Assembly (NCBI RefSeq): GCF_900625025.1
Contig: NZ_LR130576.1
Location: 62,001 to 126,000, forward strand
DNA: 64,000 nucleotides
Direction of reading: 5' to 3'
From: Lachnoclostridium sp. Marseille-P6806
GTDB taxonomy: Bacteria > Bacillota > Clostridia > Lachnospirales > Lachnospiraceae
Part shown: piece by piece, positions 45,601 to 54,650 of the stretch
Position numbering within the stretch: the first letter of the stretch is position 1
Layout: every line of letters starts with the position of its first letter
Position numbers and translations under genes: made by a program
Notes under the pieces: generated by a model
Databases searched by the model: none
Told to the model about the DNA's origin: nothing
What the model saw: the letters and a program-made list of their open reading frames with translations, nothing else

Positions 45601-48600
45601 CTAATGCTTCGTCTCATAGCCCGGCGTGCGCGGATCGAAGCCGCAGGCGTCCCGGTAGGGACACCATGTGCAGGCATTCTCCGTGCCGTTCCGGTACGGC
45701 TTCAGCTCGATATCGCCGTCCAGAATATTCCGTCCCATTTCCCGCATCACGGCCCGCGCAGCCTCCGCGAGGTTCTCGAAGCCCGCCTCATCAAAAAGCC
45801 GGGAGGACGTGCGCGCCGCGCCGTTTTTCAGATAGCTGACCGGGAGAAGCTCCGACGCCCCCGCCTCCCGGTTCGTCTCCAGCCGGTCGAGAACTCCCGG
45901 ATCGGCGTTCAGCATGCCGGTCGGCCGCAGCGCACGGTTTCGCAGATGCTCCGCCGTCTCCGCATCCTCCCGGCGGGAAATGCCGATCAGAGGGTCCTGC
46001 ATCCGGTAATAGAGCATGGCCGCCGGAATCACGCGGCGCGCTGGATGCCGTTCTTTCTCCCACGCAAGCGCCGCCAGCATGTAGACAAGAAGCTGGAGCT
46101 GCCGCCCCTCCCGGATCTTCGCGGGATTCAGCTCGCGGCTTCCCGATTTGTAGTCGATGATTCCGACATAGGAAGTCTCCCTGTCGAGGCAGATGTCGAG
46201 CCGGTCGATTCGGCCGCGCAGAATCAGGCGTTCTCCCGACTCTCCGTTCTCCCCATCGAGCGGAAGCTCCATACCGCGGGCGCTGCCGCTCCGCCCCTCC
46301 CCGAACGAAAGCTCAAAGGCCGCCGGTTCAAAGCGTCCGCCCCGAAGCTGCCTCTGCAGGCTCATGACGGTCCGCTCCAGTACCCGCTGCATCCGCATGA
46401 GAAGATAGCGGTTCCGCGCGGATGAAAGCAGAATCTGTCCGTCGTAGCGTTCCGCCTCCTCCCGCAGAATCCCGTCAAGAAGCGCCGACGCATCCTGCGC
46501 CGAGAAGTCGCGCCAGCTCAGCCTCCTCTCTGCAAGCGCAGCGGCAAAACGATCCAGACAGTCGTGCAGCACCGTGCCGGAATCCGTCGGCCGGAACACA
46601 TATTCCTCTCTCTCCCGGAGCCGGAGACCGTACTGCAGAAAATGCCGGCCGTAGCAGTCCGCACAGCGTTCCAGCCGGCTCACACTTCCCATAAGCTCGG
46701 AGCCGTAAAGCCTTCCCGCGGCACTTCGGGAAAGAGGCTTCGGGCGATAACGCCTGAACGCCGCGTCCCGGAGCCGCTGCACCTCGCCCGCGCCGCGGCT
46801 CGCGCACAGCCCGTATATCGTGTACAGCTGCGCCCTTTCCCAGGACTCTCCCGGACCGCTGTACGCCCCTTCGGCGAAGCGGCGAAGCTCGGCGGAAAGA
46901 AAAACCCGGCTGTCCCGGAAGCCGGTCAGACGCTCCGCCGCCGGCGCGCTCTCCGGGAACGGGATTTTCCCGCCCGGCGCAGCCATAGGAAACAGCTTCT
47001 GCAGCGCGGTCATGAGATAAGACGGCCGGATGCTTTTTCCATCCTGTGACACCGCGCAGCAGGATACGCACAGCAGCTCCTGCGGCTTCGTGAGATTCAG
47101 ATAGAGATAGAGGCGCTGAATATACATCTGCTGCCTCGGCGTCGGCGAAAGCTCCACGCCCGAGCCCTGCAGAAATTCACGGTCGAGATCGGAAATCAGG
47201 CCGCCCTTGGAAGTCCCTTTCGGAATATTCCCGTCATTCGCCCCGAGCACAAAGAGCACCTTCGTCTCCGTGAGCCGCGTCCTTTCCAGATCGCCGACAA
47301 GAACCGTGTCAGTCTGCTGCGGCAGCGTCCCCAGACGAATCTCCTCAAACCCGGTTTCCAGCAGCGCCATATAATCCTTTGCAGAAAGTATCTCACCCCC
47401 GAGAAGCTCACGAATCTGGGAAAGGAGGTCCTCCACCGCCGGGAAAATCTGCCGGTATTCGGCCGCGCGCACCGGGTCGCCCGCCGCGGCAAAACGCTCC
47501 GACAGCTCCTCCATCCGGGGGCCGCTCTCCCTCGACGCCAGAAATTCTTCCAGCTGCTCCGTCCGCTCCCCCGCCGTGCGCGCCTTTCCCTCCAGCGGCA
47601 AAAGCTCGAGCAGGACTCTCTGCCGGAGCTCCTCGCAGACCGGATTTTCAAAGCGGCTCTCCCAGCGCTTCCTGCTGCGGACGCCATGCTTCAGGCAGTA
47701 ATTTTCCAGCAAATCCGTTTCATCCGCCGTAAGCCCCGTGAGGCCGCCCCGCAGATAATGAAACACCGCCTCATAGGACCAGCTTTCCGCCCGGACCCGC
47801 AGCGCACCCCGCACCGTCTCAATGAGGGGGTTATGGCGTATCTCTCTTGTTGTATCAAAATAGCACGGGATCCCGTACAGCAGCGCCTGCCTCCGGACAG
47901 GCGCCTCATAGGCGGCAAGATCACCGCAGACCACCGCAAAATCGCGGTAGCAGAGTCCCCGCTCCGCGATAAGCCGCTTCATCGCGATGCACATCTGCTG
48001 CGCCTCATTCTCCGGCGTCGAGGCCTCGAACAGACGAAACGCCGGGGCGACGAGCTCCGCGTCTCCCTGAAACGCCCTCGCCGGATAGCGAAAGAGAGAG
48101 CGCTCGAGATGCGCCAGCGCAGGATTCCCGGCAAAGCGGACAGGCAGGGACGGTTCCGCCCCGTCCGCCGCTTCCCCGGCACTCCCCAGAAAGACATCCT
48201 CTCCGTGCATGAGCCCCCGTTCCCCCGCAAGAGCGCCGAGATCGCGCACGGTCTTTCGCGTAAGATAAAACAGCTCCTGCCCGGAGCCTGCCGTACCGGA
48301 CTGCACAGCCTGCGCCGGGAGCGGCCCGCCGTCGGGAGAAAACGTCAGGCTGATCCAGACCTCCGGCGCATACTGCATGAGCTGAAGCATCACACGGTAC
48401 TGCACGGGGGTGAAGCCCGTAAAGCCGTCAAAAATGAACACAGAATCCGCCGCGAGACGGGAGGACGGAATCGCCTCCGCCACAAGATCCAGCGTCTCTT
48501 CAGACGTGATGAAGCGCTCTCTTTCATATTCCAGAAAACGGCGGTAAATCGTCTGAAGATCCCGGAGACGGGCCTCCAGCGCGCCGTGTTCCTTTGCATA

Positions 48601-49074
48601 CGCGATCAGCGCATCGAGACCGTCCGGTGAAATTCTGTACTGCATGAACTCCGAAACGGCGGATTTTACCTCGGCGATATAGCCCTCGCGCCCGAGACTC
48701 GCGCCGAGCACCGGCAGCTCGTCGCCGAGCTTCCCTGCAAGGCGGCGGAGAATCAGGCTTTTCCCGATGTCTCCGATCACCGCCCGCTTCTCTGCGCCCG
48801 CCTCTTCAAAAATGCGGTGCGTAAGGCGGCCGAAGCTCAGGACATCCACATTCAGGATCCCTCCTGCCGGATGCGCTTTCACCAGCGCTTTCTGCGTCTC
48901 GAGCGTAAACTGCTCCGGCACAATGAAAATGAAATTTCCCGCCTCCGCACCGTTCCTCTCCATCCCGGGACGAAAACGAGCCCGCAGAGCCTCCTGCGCC
49001 CTGCGTATCATCTCCTTATGCAGATATGTGCTTTTCCCCGCGCCCGAGGCGCCGAATACGAAGTGATAGCTCAT
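45601..49074 (-). CDS. addB: ATP-dependent nuclease subunit B
   Basis: Partner of AddA; 1157 residues. N-terminal Walker A is FGASGAGKSTYLHKEM. The C-terminal nuclease domain has VGIIDYKSGSRELNP. Four cysteines suitable for the [4Fe-4S] cluster are present: one in RLERCADCYGRHFLQYG and three in ACTWCPYRDACGFDP. It lies directly upstream of addA. Confidence 0.95.
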   Translation of the reverse strand: MSYHFVFGASGAGKSTYLHKEMIRRAQEALRARFRPGMERNGAEAGNFIFIVPEQFTLETQKALVKAHPAGGILNVDVLSFGRLTHRIFEEAGAEKRAVIGDIGKSLILRRLAGKLGDELPVLGASLGREGYIAEVKSAVSEFMQYRISPDGLDALIAYAKEHGALEARLRDLQTIYRRFLEYERERFITSEETLDLVAEAIPSSRLAADSVFIFDGFTGFTPVQYRVMLQLMQYAPEVWISLTFSPDGGPLPAQAVQSGTAGSGQELFYLTRKTVRDLGALAGERGLMHGEDVFLGSAGEAADGAEPSLPVRFAGNPALAHLERSLFRYPARAFQGDAELVAPAFRLFEASTPENEAQQMCIAMKRLIAERGLCYRDFAVVCGDLAAYEAPVRRQALLYGIPCYFDTTREIRHNPLIETVRGALRVRAESWSYEAVFHYLRGGLTGLTADETDLLENYCLKHGVRSRKRWESRFENPVCEELRQRVLLELLPLEGKARTAGERTEQLEEFLASRESGPRMEELSERFAAAGDPVRAAEYRQIFPAVEDLLSQIRELLGGEILSAKDYMALLETGFEEIRLGTLPQQTDTVLVGDLERTRLTETKVLFVLGANDGNIPKGTSKGGLISDLDREFLQGSGVELSPTPRQQMYIQRLYLYLNLTKPQELLCVSCCAVSQDGKSIRPSYLMTALQKLFPMAAPGGKIPFPESAPAAERLTGFRDSRVFLSAELRRFAEGAYSGPGESWERAQLYTIYGLCASRGAGEVQRLRDAAFRRYRPKPLSRSAAGRLYGSELMGSVSRLERCADCYGRHFLQYGLRLREREEYVFRPTDSGTVLHDCLDRFAAALAERRLSWRDFSAQDASALLDGILREEAERYDGQILLSSARNRYLLMRMQRVLERTVMSLQRQLRGGRFEPAAFELSFGEGRSGSARGMELPLDGENGESGERLILRGRIDRLDICLDRETSYVGIIDYKSGSRELNPAKIREGRQLQLLVYMLAALAWEKERHPARRVIPAAMLYYRMQDPLIGISRREDAETAEHLRNRALRPTGMLNADPGVLDRLETNREAGASELLPVSYLKNGAARTSSRLFDEAGFENLAEAARAVMREMGRNILDGDIELKPYRNGTENACTWCPYRDACGFDPRTPGYETKH

Positions 49075-49149
49075 GTCCCGATCGCTCCCTGATCTGTTTT
49101 TTCTTCTGTACGCAACTCTTATATGTGCAGCTTTTCTATGCGCAAAAAA

Positions 49150-50019
49150 TCACCGGGACGAAATAGGAAGAGGAATATCCCGCAGCGCCGGATAAATGAG
49201 GTCCGGCCGTTCCGGAGAGGCCGCGGCGTCCTCTGCCCGCGCCTCGCCGCTCAGCACAAGAATGGAGGTGAGGCCGCCCCGTATGCCCGCCGTCACGTCC
49301 GTATAGAGACGGTCCCCCACCATGGCTACCGCGCGGCGGTGCACATCCGCAAGCTCCGGCCGCACCGCCCCGATACGGCGAAGCAGATAGTCGGAAATAT
49401 CCCGGTTCGGCTTGCCGATGATATGGTCGGGATCGCGGAACGCCGACGCGCGGATGAACGCCTGAATCGCACCGATATCGGGCATAAAGCCGTCCTCCGT
49501 CGGACAGTTGAAATCCGGATGGGTCGCAAGGTACGGAAGACCTGCGCGCACGAAATCGCAGACTTTCCGCAGCTTTTCATAGGTCAGCGTCGTATCAAAG
49601 CCGGTGACGACAAGCTCCGGGTTCTCCTCGTCAAGCGAGATCCCCGCCTGTATGAATTCCTCCCGCAGCCGCTCGTTTCCAAGGAGGAACACCCGTTTCC
49701 CCGAATAGTGCTCCCCGATGTACCAGATCGTCGCCTGTCCCGAGGTGATGATTCTGTCCTCCGGGACGGAAAGTCCCATGCGATCCAGCTTGTTTACATA
49801 ATCTGCCGGCGATTTGGATGAATTGTTTGTCAGAAAGAAGCAGCTCCTCCCGCTCCTCTCCGCCGCAAGGAGCCACTCCCTTGCCCCCTCGATCCAGCGC
49901 TCTCCCAGATAGACGGTGCCGTCCATGTCGAGAGCAAAGGCCCGGATCCCGGCAAGCCTCCCCTCTGCGTCCTCGCCGATCTGAGGCAGCGCATTGTTTT
50001 CCGCACTCCTGTCCTGCAT
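49150..50019 (-). CDS. HAD-IIA family sugar-phosphate phosphatase (NagD/AraL type)
   Basis: 289 residues. Motif I is LDMDGTVYLGERWIEGA, motif II FFLTNNSSKSP, the C2 cap begins after RIITSGQATIWYI, motif III GKPNRDI and motif IV MVGDRLYTDVTAGIRGG. Family members dephosphorylate sugar phosphates or glycerol phosphate; the substrate is not decidable here. ATG 50019 follows GGAGAAGCG. Confidence 0.88.
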   Translation of the reverse strand: MQDRSAENNALPQIGEDAEGRLAGIRAFALDMDGTVYLGERWIEGAREWLLAAERSGRSCFFLTNNSSKSPADYVNKLDRMGLSVPEDRIITSGQATIWYIGEHYSGKRVFLLGNERLREEFIQAGISLDEENPELVVTGFDTTLTYEKLRKVCDFVRAGLPYLATHPDFNCPTEDGFMPDIGAIQAFIRASAFRDPDHIIGKPNRDISDYLLRRIGAVRPELADVHRRAVAMVGDRLYTDVTAGIRGGLTSILVLSGEARAEDAAASPERPDLIYPALRDIPLPISSR

Positions 50020-50087
50020 CGCTTCTCCTATCCGCTTCTCTTATCCGCCTCTTCTATCTGTCTCTTCTATCTGCCTCTTCCGCCCGG

Positions 50088-50597
50088 TCAGCCGAGAATT
50101 TTACCCATATAGTATTCGTCGACAAGGCGGCCGTCTACCCTCATGGATTGAGAGCGTACTCCCTCCACGCGAAAGCCCTGCTTTTCATACAGACTCTTCG
50201 CCCCGGTATTCGCACATTCTACCGTGAGCTCCAGACGAATGATATCATTTGTTTTTGCCCAGCGCTCCAGCTCCTGAAAAAAGGCGGTTCCGATTCCCTG
50301 CCTGCGATATGCCCTGCGTATGCCGATCACAATGTACGCCGTATGCCTGATACGGTTAAGCCTCCCGCGTTCTGCCCGGATATATCCTGCGATTTCTCCG
50401 TTTTCATTCTCTGCAGCCATTAAGAAATCACTTCCGGAAACCGCCTCCGCAATGCTTGCGCTCAGGCGGCTGAGGTCCCTCGTTCTTTTCTGTCGTTCAC
50501 CGGGTTCGTACAGCATATAGTTCGTCTCTTCATCGAGACGGCACATCATCTGATACAGGTTTTCCGCATCCTTTTCCAAAATGGATCTGATGATCAT
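50088..50597 (-). CDS. GNAT family N-acetyltransferase
   Basis: 169 residues. The acetyl-CoA pyrophosphate loop is IGIRRAYRRQGIGTAFFQEL (Q/RxxGxG/A), and TVECANTGAKSLYEKQGFRVEG is the usual C-terminal motif. ATG 50597 follows TATGGAGGAATGAA. First of four consecutive GNAT genes counted from the left. The acyl acceptor is unknown. Confidence 0.88.
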   Translation of the reverse strand: MIIRSILEKDAENLYQMMCRLDEETNYMLYEPGERQKRTRDLSRLSASIAEAVSGSDFLMAAENENGEIAGYIRAERGRLNRIRHTAYIVIGIRRAYRRQGIGTAFFQELERWAKTNDIIRLELTVECANTGAKSLYEKQGFRVEGVRSQSMRVDGRLVDEYYMGKILG

Positions 50598-50632
50598 TTC
50601 ATTCCTCCATACCAACGCACAGATTTGCCGGA

Positions 50633-51148
50633 TTATAACAGCAATTCATATATTCCTCCGTCAAAGACGATATCCTTTCCGTCGGCATCCTTATAGAACG
50701 ACAGCTTTTCCGTTCCCGTCTGGTGAAACCCAAGCGAATGCAGAAGATGAACCGAGGGTGTATTTTTCAATGCCGTTCCTGCCGTGATCCTTAATGATCC
50801 TTTGTTTTTCAAATAAGCCAACGCTCCTGATATGCTCTCTTTCGCATATCCTTTTCCATGATAATCCGAATGAAAGCAGTACCCGATCTCATAACCACAT
50901 TCCATCCGATTCAATGCAATATATCCGATAACGGTTTTGTGCAGACATACCGCCAGAAAAATGTGTTCATCTCCGCAGGCGAAAGAGGCCCACATCGTGA
51001 TCCTTTTGGCTACCGCCTGATCCTCTAAATCATTTGATTTGTCAAACTGTGCGTATATGGATTTTGCCTCATCCGCCCATATGGTCTGTATGGCTTTCCA
51101 ATCATCCGAACAAACCCGTCTGATCATAAGCCGCTCTGTATGAATCAT
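50633..51148 (-). CDS. GNAT family N-acetyltransferase (RimJ/RimL-like)
   Basis: 171 residues. MIHTERLMIRRVCSDDW is a typical RimJ/RimL-like start, and CFHSDYHGKGYAKESISGAL is the CoA-binding segment. NTPSVHLLHSLGF is the C-terminal motif. ATG 51148 follows GAGGATAAGCAA. Its AT content is higher than that of the core genes to the left. Confidence 0.87.
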   Translation of the reverse strand: MIHTERLMIRRVCSDDWKAIQTIWADEAKSIYAQFDKSNDLEDQAVAKRITMWASFACGDEHIFLAVCLHKTVIGYIALNRMECGYEIGYCFHSDYHGKGYAKESISGALAYLKNKGSLRITAGTALKNTPSVHLLHSLGFHQTGTEKLSFYKDADGKDIVFDGGIYELLL

Positions 51149-51179
51149 TTGCTTATCCTCATATCAGGATTTGATTTCC

Positions 51180-51740
51180 TCATTTCCTGATCCGCATAAA
51201 AAAGTGATGTTCATCTTCCCCCGCCAGACGGGCCCCGTTGTTCAACATGACCCGCTGTGACGCAATATTGTCCTTATTCACACGCAGGTATATTTCATCT
51301 TCCGGAATAATGGCCCTTGCAAGCTGTACCGTAAGCCGCAGTCCTGCCGTCCCGTAGCCTTTCCCGCGGGCGTCTTTCCGGATGCTGTAACCGATATGCC
51401 CTGCACCGCTGCGGAGCGCTTCCGTCAGGCGGTGCCGGATCCGAAATTCTCCGATCAGACGATCTTCATCCCACAGATAGTAATATGTTTCGGGAACAAA
51501 CCAATCCGGCATATTGACCGGATGCTCATGAGAGATCAGCTCCGGGAGCGTTTTTTCCATATATTCCCCAAAGGAAACGCCATGATACGGGTTCGTCAGG
51601 CCGTTTTCATCCGCCGGCAGAGCCGTTGTGTATTCCCATTGTGGGGCCGCATCCCGTCTGTTGAGTTTCCGCAATTCGAGTTTTCGTGATTCGAGCTTTT
51701 GTGATTCGAGCTGTTGCATTTCCGTTTTTTGCAGCCGCAT
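51180..51740 (-). CDS. GNAT family N-acetyltransferase with repeat-coded N-terminus
   Basis: 186 residues. The CoA-binding motif is SIRKDARGKGYGTAGLRL, followed by VNKDNIASQRVMLNNGARL. The first 28 residues are an imperfect 5-residue repeat (QLESQ KLESR KLELR KLNRR) encoded by 15-bp DNA repeats at about 51655-51720. ATG 51740 follows GGAGGATTAAA, the end of interspersed repeat copy 4. Confidence 0.85.
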   Translation of the reverse strand: MRLQKTEMQQLESQKLESRKLELRKLNRRDAAPQWEYTTALPADENGLTNPYHGVSFGEYMEKTLPELISHEHPVNMPDWFVPETYYYLWDEDRLIGEFRIRHRLTEALRSGAGHIGYSIRKDARGKGYGTAGLRLTVQLARAIIPEDEIYLRVNKDNIASQRVMLNNGARLAGEDEHHFFMRIRK

Positions 51741-51743
51741 TTT

Positions 51744-51888
51744 AATCCTCCATGCCGAAGCGGTCCTCAGCGAGGCACGCGCCGTAAAATCCGCGCAGGC
51801 GGTTTTACGGCCGCGATCAGGGGCTATTTGGGCTTCGGCACAAATAGCTGTGTAAAAATCAGCGCATCAGCGTGATTTTTCACACGAA
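51744..51888 (-). repeat. Interspersed structured repeat, copy 4 (upstream of GNAT gene)
   Basis: Full-length copy. Stem I is GCCGTAAAA.CCGC / GCGGTTTTACGGC, stem II GGCTATTTG / CAAATAGCT, stem III GTGTAAAAATCA / TGATTTTTCACAC. It ends in GCTTCGGCATGGAGGATT just before the GNAT ATG. Confidence 0.85.
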
Positions 51889-51923
51889 ACTCCCTTACAA
51901 GCCTCATCGGATCCGATACCTTT

Positions 51924-52318
51924 TCATCCCGATAAAACAGATTCTTCCCTCGCGGGCCGTCTTCTCATCAGCAGCAGGCGTTCTATCGTTCCGCTCTCAT
52001 ACTTCTTTTCCCCGGTGACATAAAAGCCATGCGTCTCATAGAAGCGGATGGCCCTGACGTTTTTTTCGAGAGCCCACAGAAAATCAGAATGATATTTCTT
52101 CTTGGCAAACTCGATCAGCGCCGCGCCGATCCCCTGATTCTGAAAAAAATGATCTACATACAATTCTGCAATCTCTGTCCCCTCCAGATGAATCAGCCCC
52201 TTGACTATGCCGTCATCAAAGACATGGATTTTTTTCAGGAGACAAAGGTCTGCATATTCTTCGGCAACGGCTAAAACCTGCAGCACGCTATCTGATCATT
52301 TTCATCCTCATGCCGCGG
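51924..52318 (-). pseudogene. N-terminally disrupted GNAT acetyltransferase
   Basis: A 120-codon open frame from GTG 52286 retains the GNAT C-terminal half: ELYVDHFFQNQGIGAALIEFAKKKY and NVRAIRFYETHGFYVTGEK. The N-terminal strand/helix of the fold is missing. Just upstream, a good ribosome-binding site and start (GAGGATGAAA ATG ATC AGA) code for MIR, a usual GNAT opening, but run into TAG in another frame. An internal deletion with frameshift is the simplest reading. The short frame may still be translated from GTG. Confidence 0.7.
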
Positions 52319-52342
52319 AACAGCGTGCCATTGATGCACAGC

Positions 52343-54616
52343 TCATACATCAGCTGCGGCCTCCGGCCTCTCTCCGAACTGACCCCAGCTCAGTACCCGC
52401 CGCTTCATCGCATCCACGTCGAGCACGCCGTAAGCGAAGCCCTTGCGAACAAGCTCCGCCGGCACATATTCGTCATATTTCTCAAAAACGGGCAGCTCCC
52501 CCGGATAGACCAGCGCAAGCGGTTCAAATTCCTTTTCTGCTTCTTCGCAGACGATTTCATAGAACTCCGCTTCATCCGCCTGCATGGTGAACTGCATGTA
52601 ATACGGGCGGGAGGCCTGCAGCCCTTTGAGGCCGAGCCGTTTTCCGCAGCGCAGCTTTAAGAAGCGTTCCATGGCAAGAAAGGCGTAGGTCCCGATCCAC
52701 GGAAACAGCGCCCACATCCTGCCCCCTAAGTGAACAAGGGGCCGCTGCGGCATCTGCGACCTGCGGAATGTCTCCCGCGCGTCAGCCAGACGGCAGACCG
52801 CATGCGGCATCAGATAAGGATAGCTCTTGTCCTCGCTGAGCACACGGTACATTCTCTCCAGAATATGTGTGTGAATATCCCCTGCGACATCGCCGAAGTA
52901 GGCGGGGATATTTCCCCTCACAAGCGTGCAGAGCACCTCGCGTCGCTGGTGATCCACATCCTCCACGACCCAGACCCGTCCCGCAATCGCAATCTTGTCT
53001 CCCGCAGGGGGCGGCTTCACGATGGTGCCCAGCTGCTCCGCGCCGGCACGCACAATGTATTCTATGTTCTCCTGAAAGACGGCATAGAACTTATAATTGT
53101 TCACGATCCGCTCTCCGGCCATGCCGACGATCAGCCCCCCGTTCTCCGTGCGGCTGACATGGTCGATTCCGATGAGATGCTTAAGCAGTATCCGGTAATC
53201 CTCCTGCGTAATCCGGTGAAAGCAGCTCAGCGTCAGCACGCGGGATGCCAGCTCCCCGGGCGTCATCTCTCCATGAGAGGCCAGTGTGCTCATGGTCTGG
53301 TGATAGAGGAGGCTGTATGGCAGACGGCCCGGCCGGGGCGGCTCCACAAAGCGTTCCTCGATATAAAGCTGTACCAGCGCAATGCCCTGAACCAGATACC
53401 ACGGAATGCTGTCCGGCAGCATGGCGCGGGCCTCCTGATGCTCCTCGCGCATGACGAACCACATTTCCGAGGGGCCGTTCCGCCGGCCGGTGCGGCCCAT
53501 GCGCTGCAGAAAGCCGGAAACCGTAAAGGGAGCGTCGATCTGGAACGCTCTCTCCAGTCGCCCGACGTCGATGCCCAACTCCAGAGTAGCCGTGGCGCAG
53601 ACGGACATCAAAGAATCATCGTCCTTCATCTCCTCCTCCGCGCTCTCCCGGTAGGGCGCGGAAAGATTGCCGTGGTGAATGAGGAAGCGGTCAGGCTCGT
53701 GATTGACCTCACAATATTGGCGGAGCTGCTGGCAGACGGCTTCGCACTCCTCCCGCGAATTGGTAAAAACGAGACACTTTTTTCCCTTTGTGTGTTCAAA
53801 AATATATCCGATCCCCGGATCAGCGGAGGCGGGCGCCGTATCGGTGGGCTGCTCCATCGGCGGCGTGCCGGCAGGAGCCGCTTTTCCCTCGCCGGCCTGC
53901 GGTGCGGCATTGTAAAAATGCTCCATACTGAGCCGCCAGACCTCTTTGCCGCCGTCAAATTCGGGAATGACCGTGCCCCTGCCGCTGCCGGCGGCAAGAA
54001 ATCTGCCCGCCAGCTCGGGGTTTCCGATGGTGGCGGAAAGGCCGATCCGCCGCGGAGCACAGCCCGCCAGCCTGCACAGCCGCTCGATCAGGCAGAATGT
54101 CTGCAGCCCCCGGTCCGCCCGCAGCAGGGAATGGATCTCGTCGATGACGATAAAGCGCAGATCACCAAAGAGAGACGGTATCTCCATATGCTTGTTGAGC
54201 AGCAGCGATTCCAGCGACTCCGGCGTAATCTGTAAGATGCCGGAGGGCTTTTTGAGAAGCCTGCGCTTTTCCGACTGCGCGGCATCCCCATGCCAGCGGG
54301 TGACGGCGATGCCCTCCTCCCCGCACAGCTCGTTCAGGCGCCCGAACTGGTCATTGATGAGCGCTTTGAGGGGAGCGATATACAGCACGCCCACCGTTTC
54401 TGACGGTTCTTCGTTCAGCAGCGTAAGGATGGGGAAGAATGCCGCCTCGGTTTTCCCGGAGGCGGTAGAGGCCGTCAGCAATACATTCTGATCCGTGCCG
54501 AAGATGGCGTCGCCCGCCGCGTTCTGCACGGCGCGGAGGCGCTGCCAGCCGGAACGGTATATATAGTCCTGTATGAAAGGCGCATAGCGCTCAAATACGT
54601 TCATATGAATCCCCAT
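52343..54616 (-). CDS. Lhr-like DEAD/DEAH superfamily 2 helicase (BrxHI-like)
   Basis: 757 residues. Motif I is TASTASGKTEAAFF (about 48-60), motif II VIDEIHSLL, motif III LSATIGNPELAGRF and motif VI LQRMGRTGRRNGPSEMWFVM. The order and spacing are those of Lhr-type helicases, with a C-terminal domain of about 300 residues of unassigned function. Third gene of the TerB-protein / DUF2791-ATPase / helicase operon, 34 bases after the ATPase stop. Start ATG 54616 has CAGGAG 9-10 bases before it; ATG 54604 is an alternative. BREX systems carry a related helicase, BrxHI. The substrate here is inferred to be nucleic acid. Confidence 0.85.
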   Translation of the reverse strand: MGIHMNVFERYAPFIQDYIYRSGWQRLRAVQNAAGDAIFGTDQNVLLTASTASGKTEAAFFPILTLLNEEPSETVGVLYIAPLKALINDQFGRLNELCGEEGIAVTRWHGDAAQSEKRRLLKKPSGILQITPESLESLLLNKHMEIPSLFGDLRFIVIDEIHSLLRADRGLQTFCLIERLCRLAGCAPRRIGLSATIGNPELAGRFLAAGSGRGTVIPEFDGGKEVWRLSMEHFYNAAPQAGEGKAAPAGTPPMEQPTDTAPASADPGIGYIFEHTKGKKCLVFTNSREECEAVCQQLRQYCEVNHEPDRFLIHHGNLSAPYRESAEEEMKDDDSLMSVCATATLELGIDVGRLERAFQIDAPFTVSGFLQRMGRTGRRNGPSEMWFVMREEHQEARAMLPDSIPWYLVQGIALVQLYIEERFVEPPRPGRLPYSLLYHQTMSTLASHGEMTPGELASRVLTLSCFHRITQEDYRILLKHLIGIDHVSRTENGGLIVGMAGERIVNNYKFYAVFQENIEYIVRAGAEQLGTIVKPPPAGDKIAIAGRVWVVEDVDHQRREVLCTLVRGNIPAYFGDVAGDIHTHILERMYRVLSEDKSYPYLMPHAVCRLADARETFRRSQMPQRPLVHLGGRMWALFPWIGTYAFLAMERFLKLRCGKRLGLKGLQASRPYYMQFTMQADEAEFYEIVCEEAEKEFEPLALVYPGELPVFEKYDEYVPAELVRKGFAYGVLDVDAMKRRVLSWGQFGERPEAAADV

Positions 54617-54650
54617 GCCGAAAACTCCTGTATCGCCGAAAGCCCGGGAC

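Noticed and set aside
54600-54625. Fifth copy of the ribosome-binding-site repeat before the helicase gene
   Set aside because: Only TTTTCGGCATGGGGATTCAT resembles the repeat end. None of the three stems is present, so similarity could be chance.
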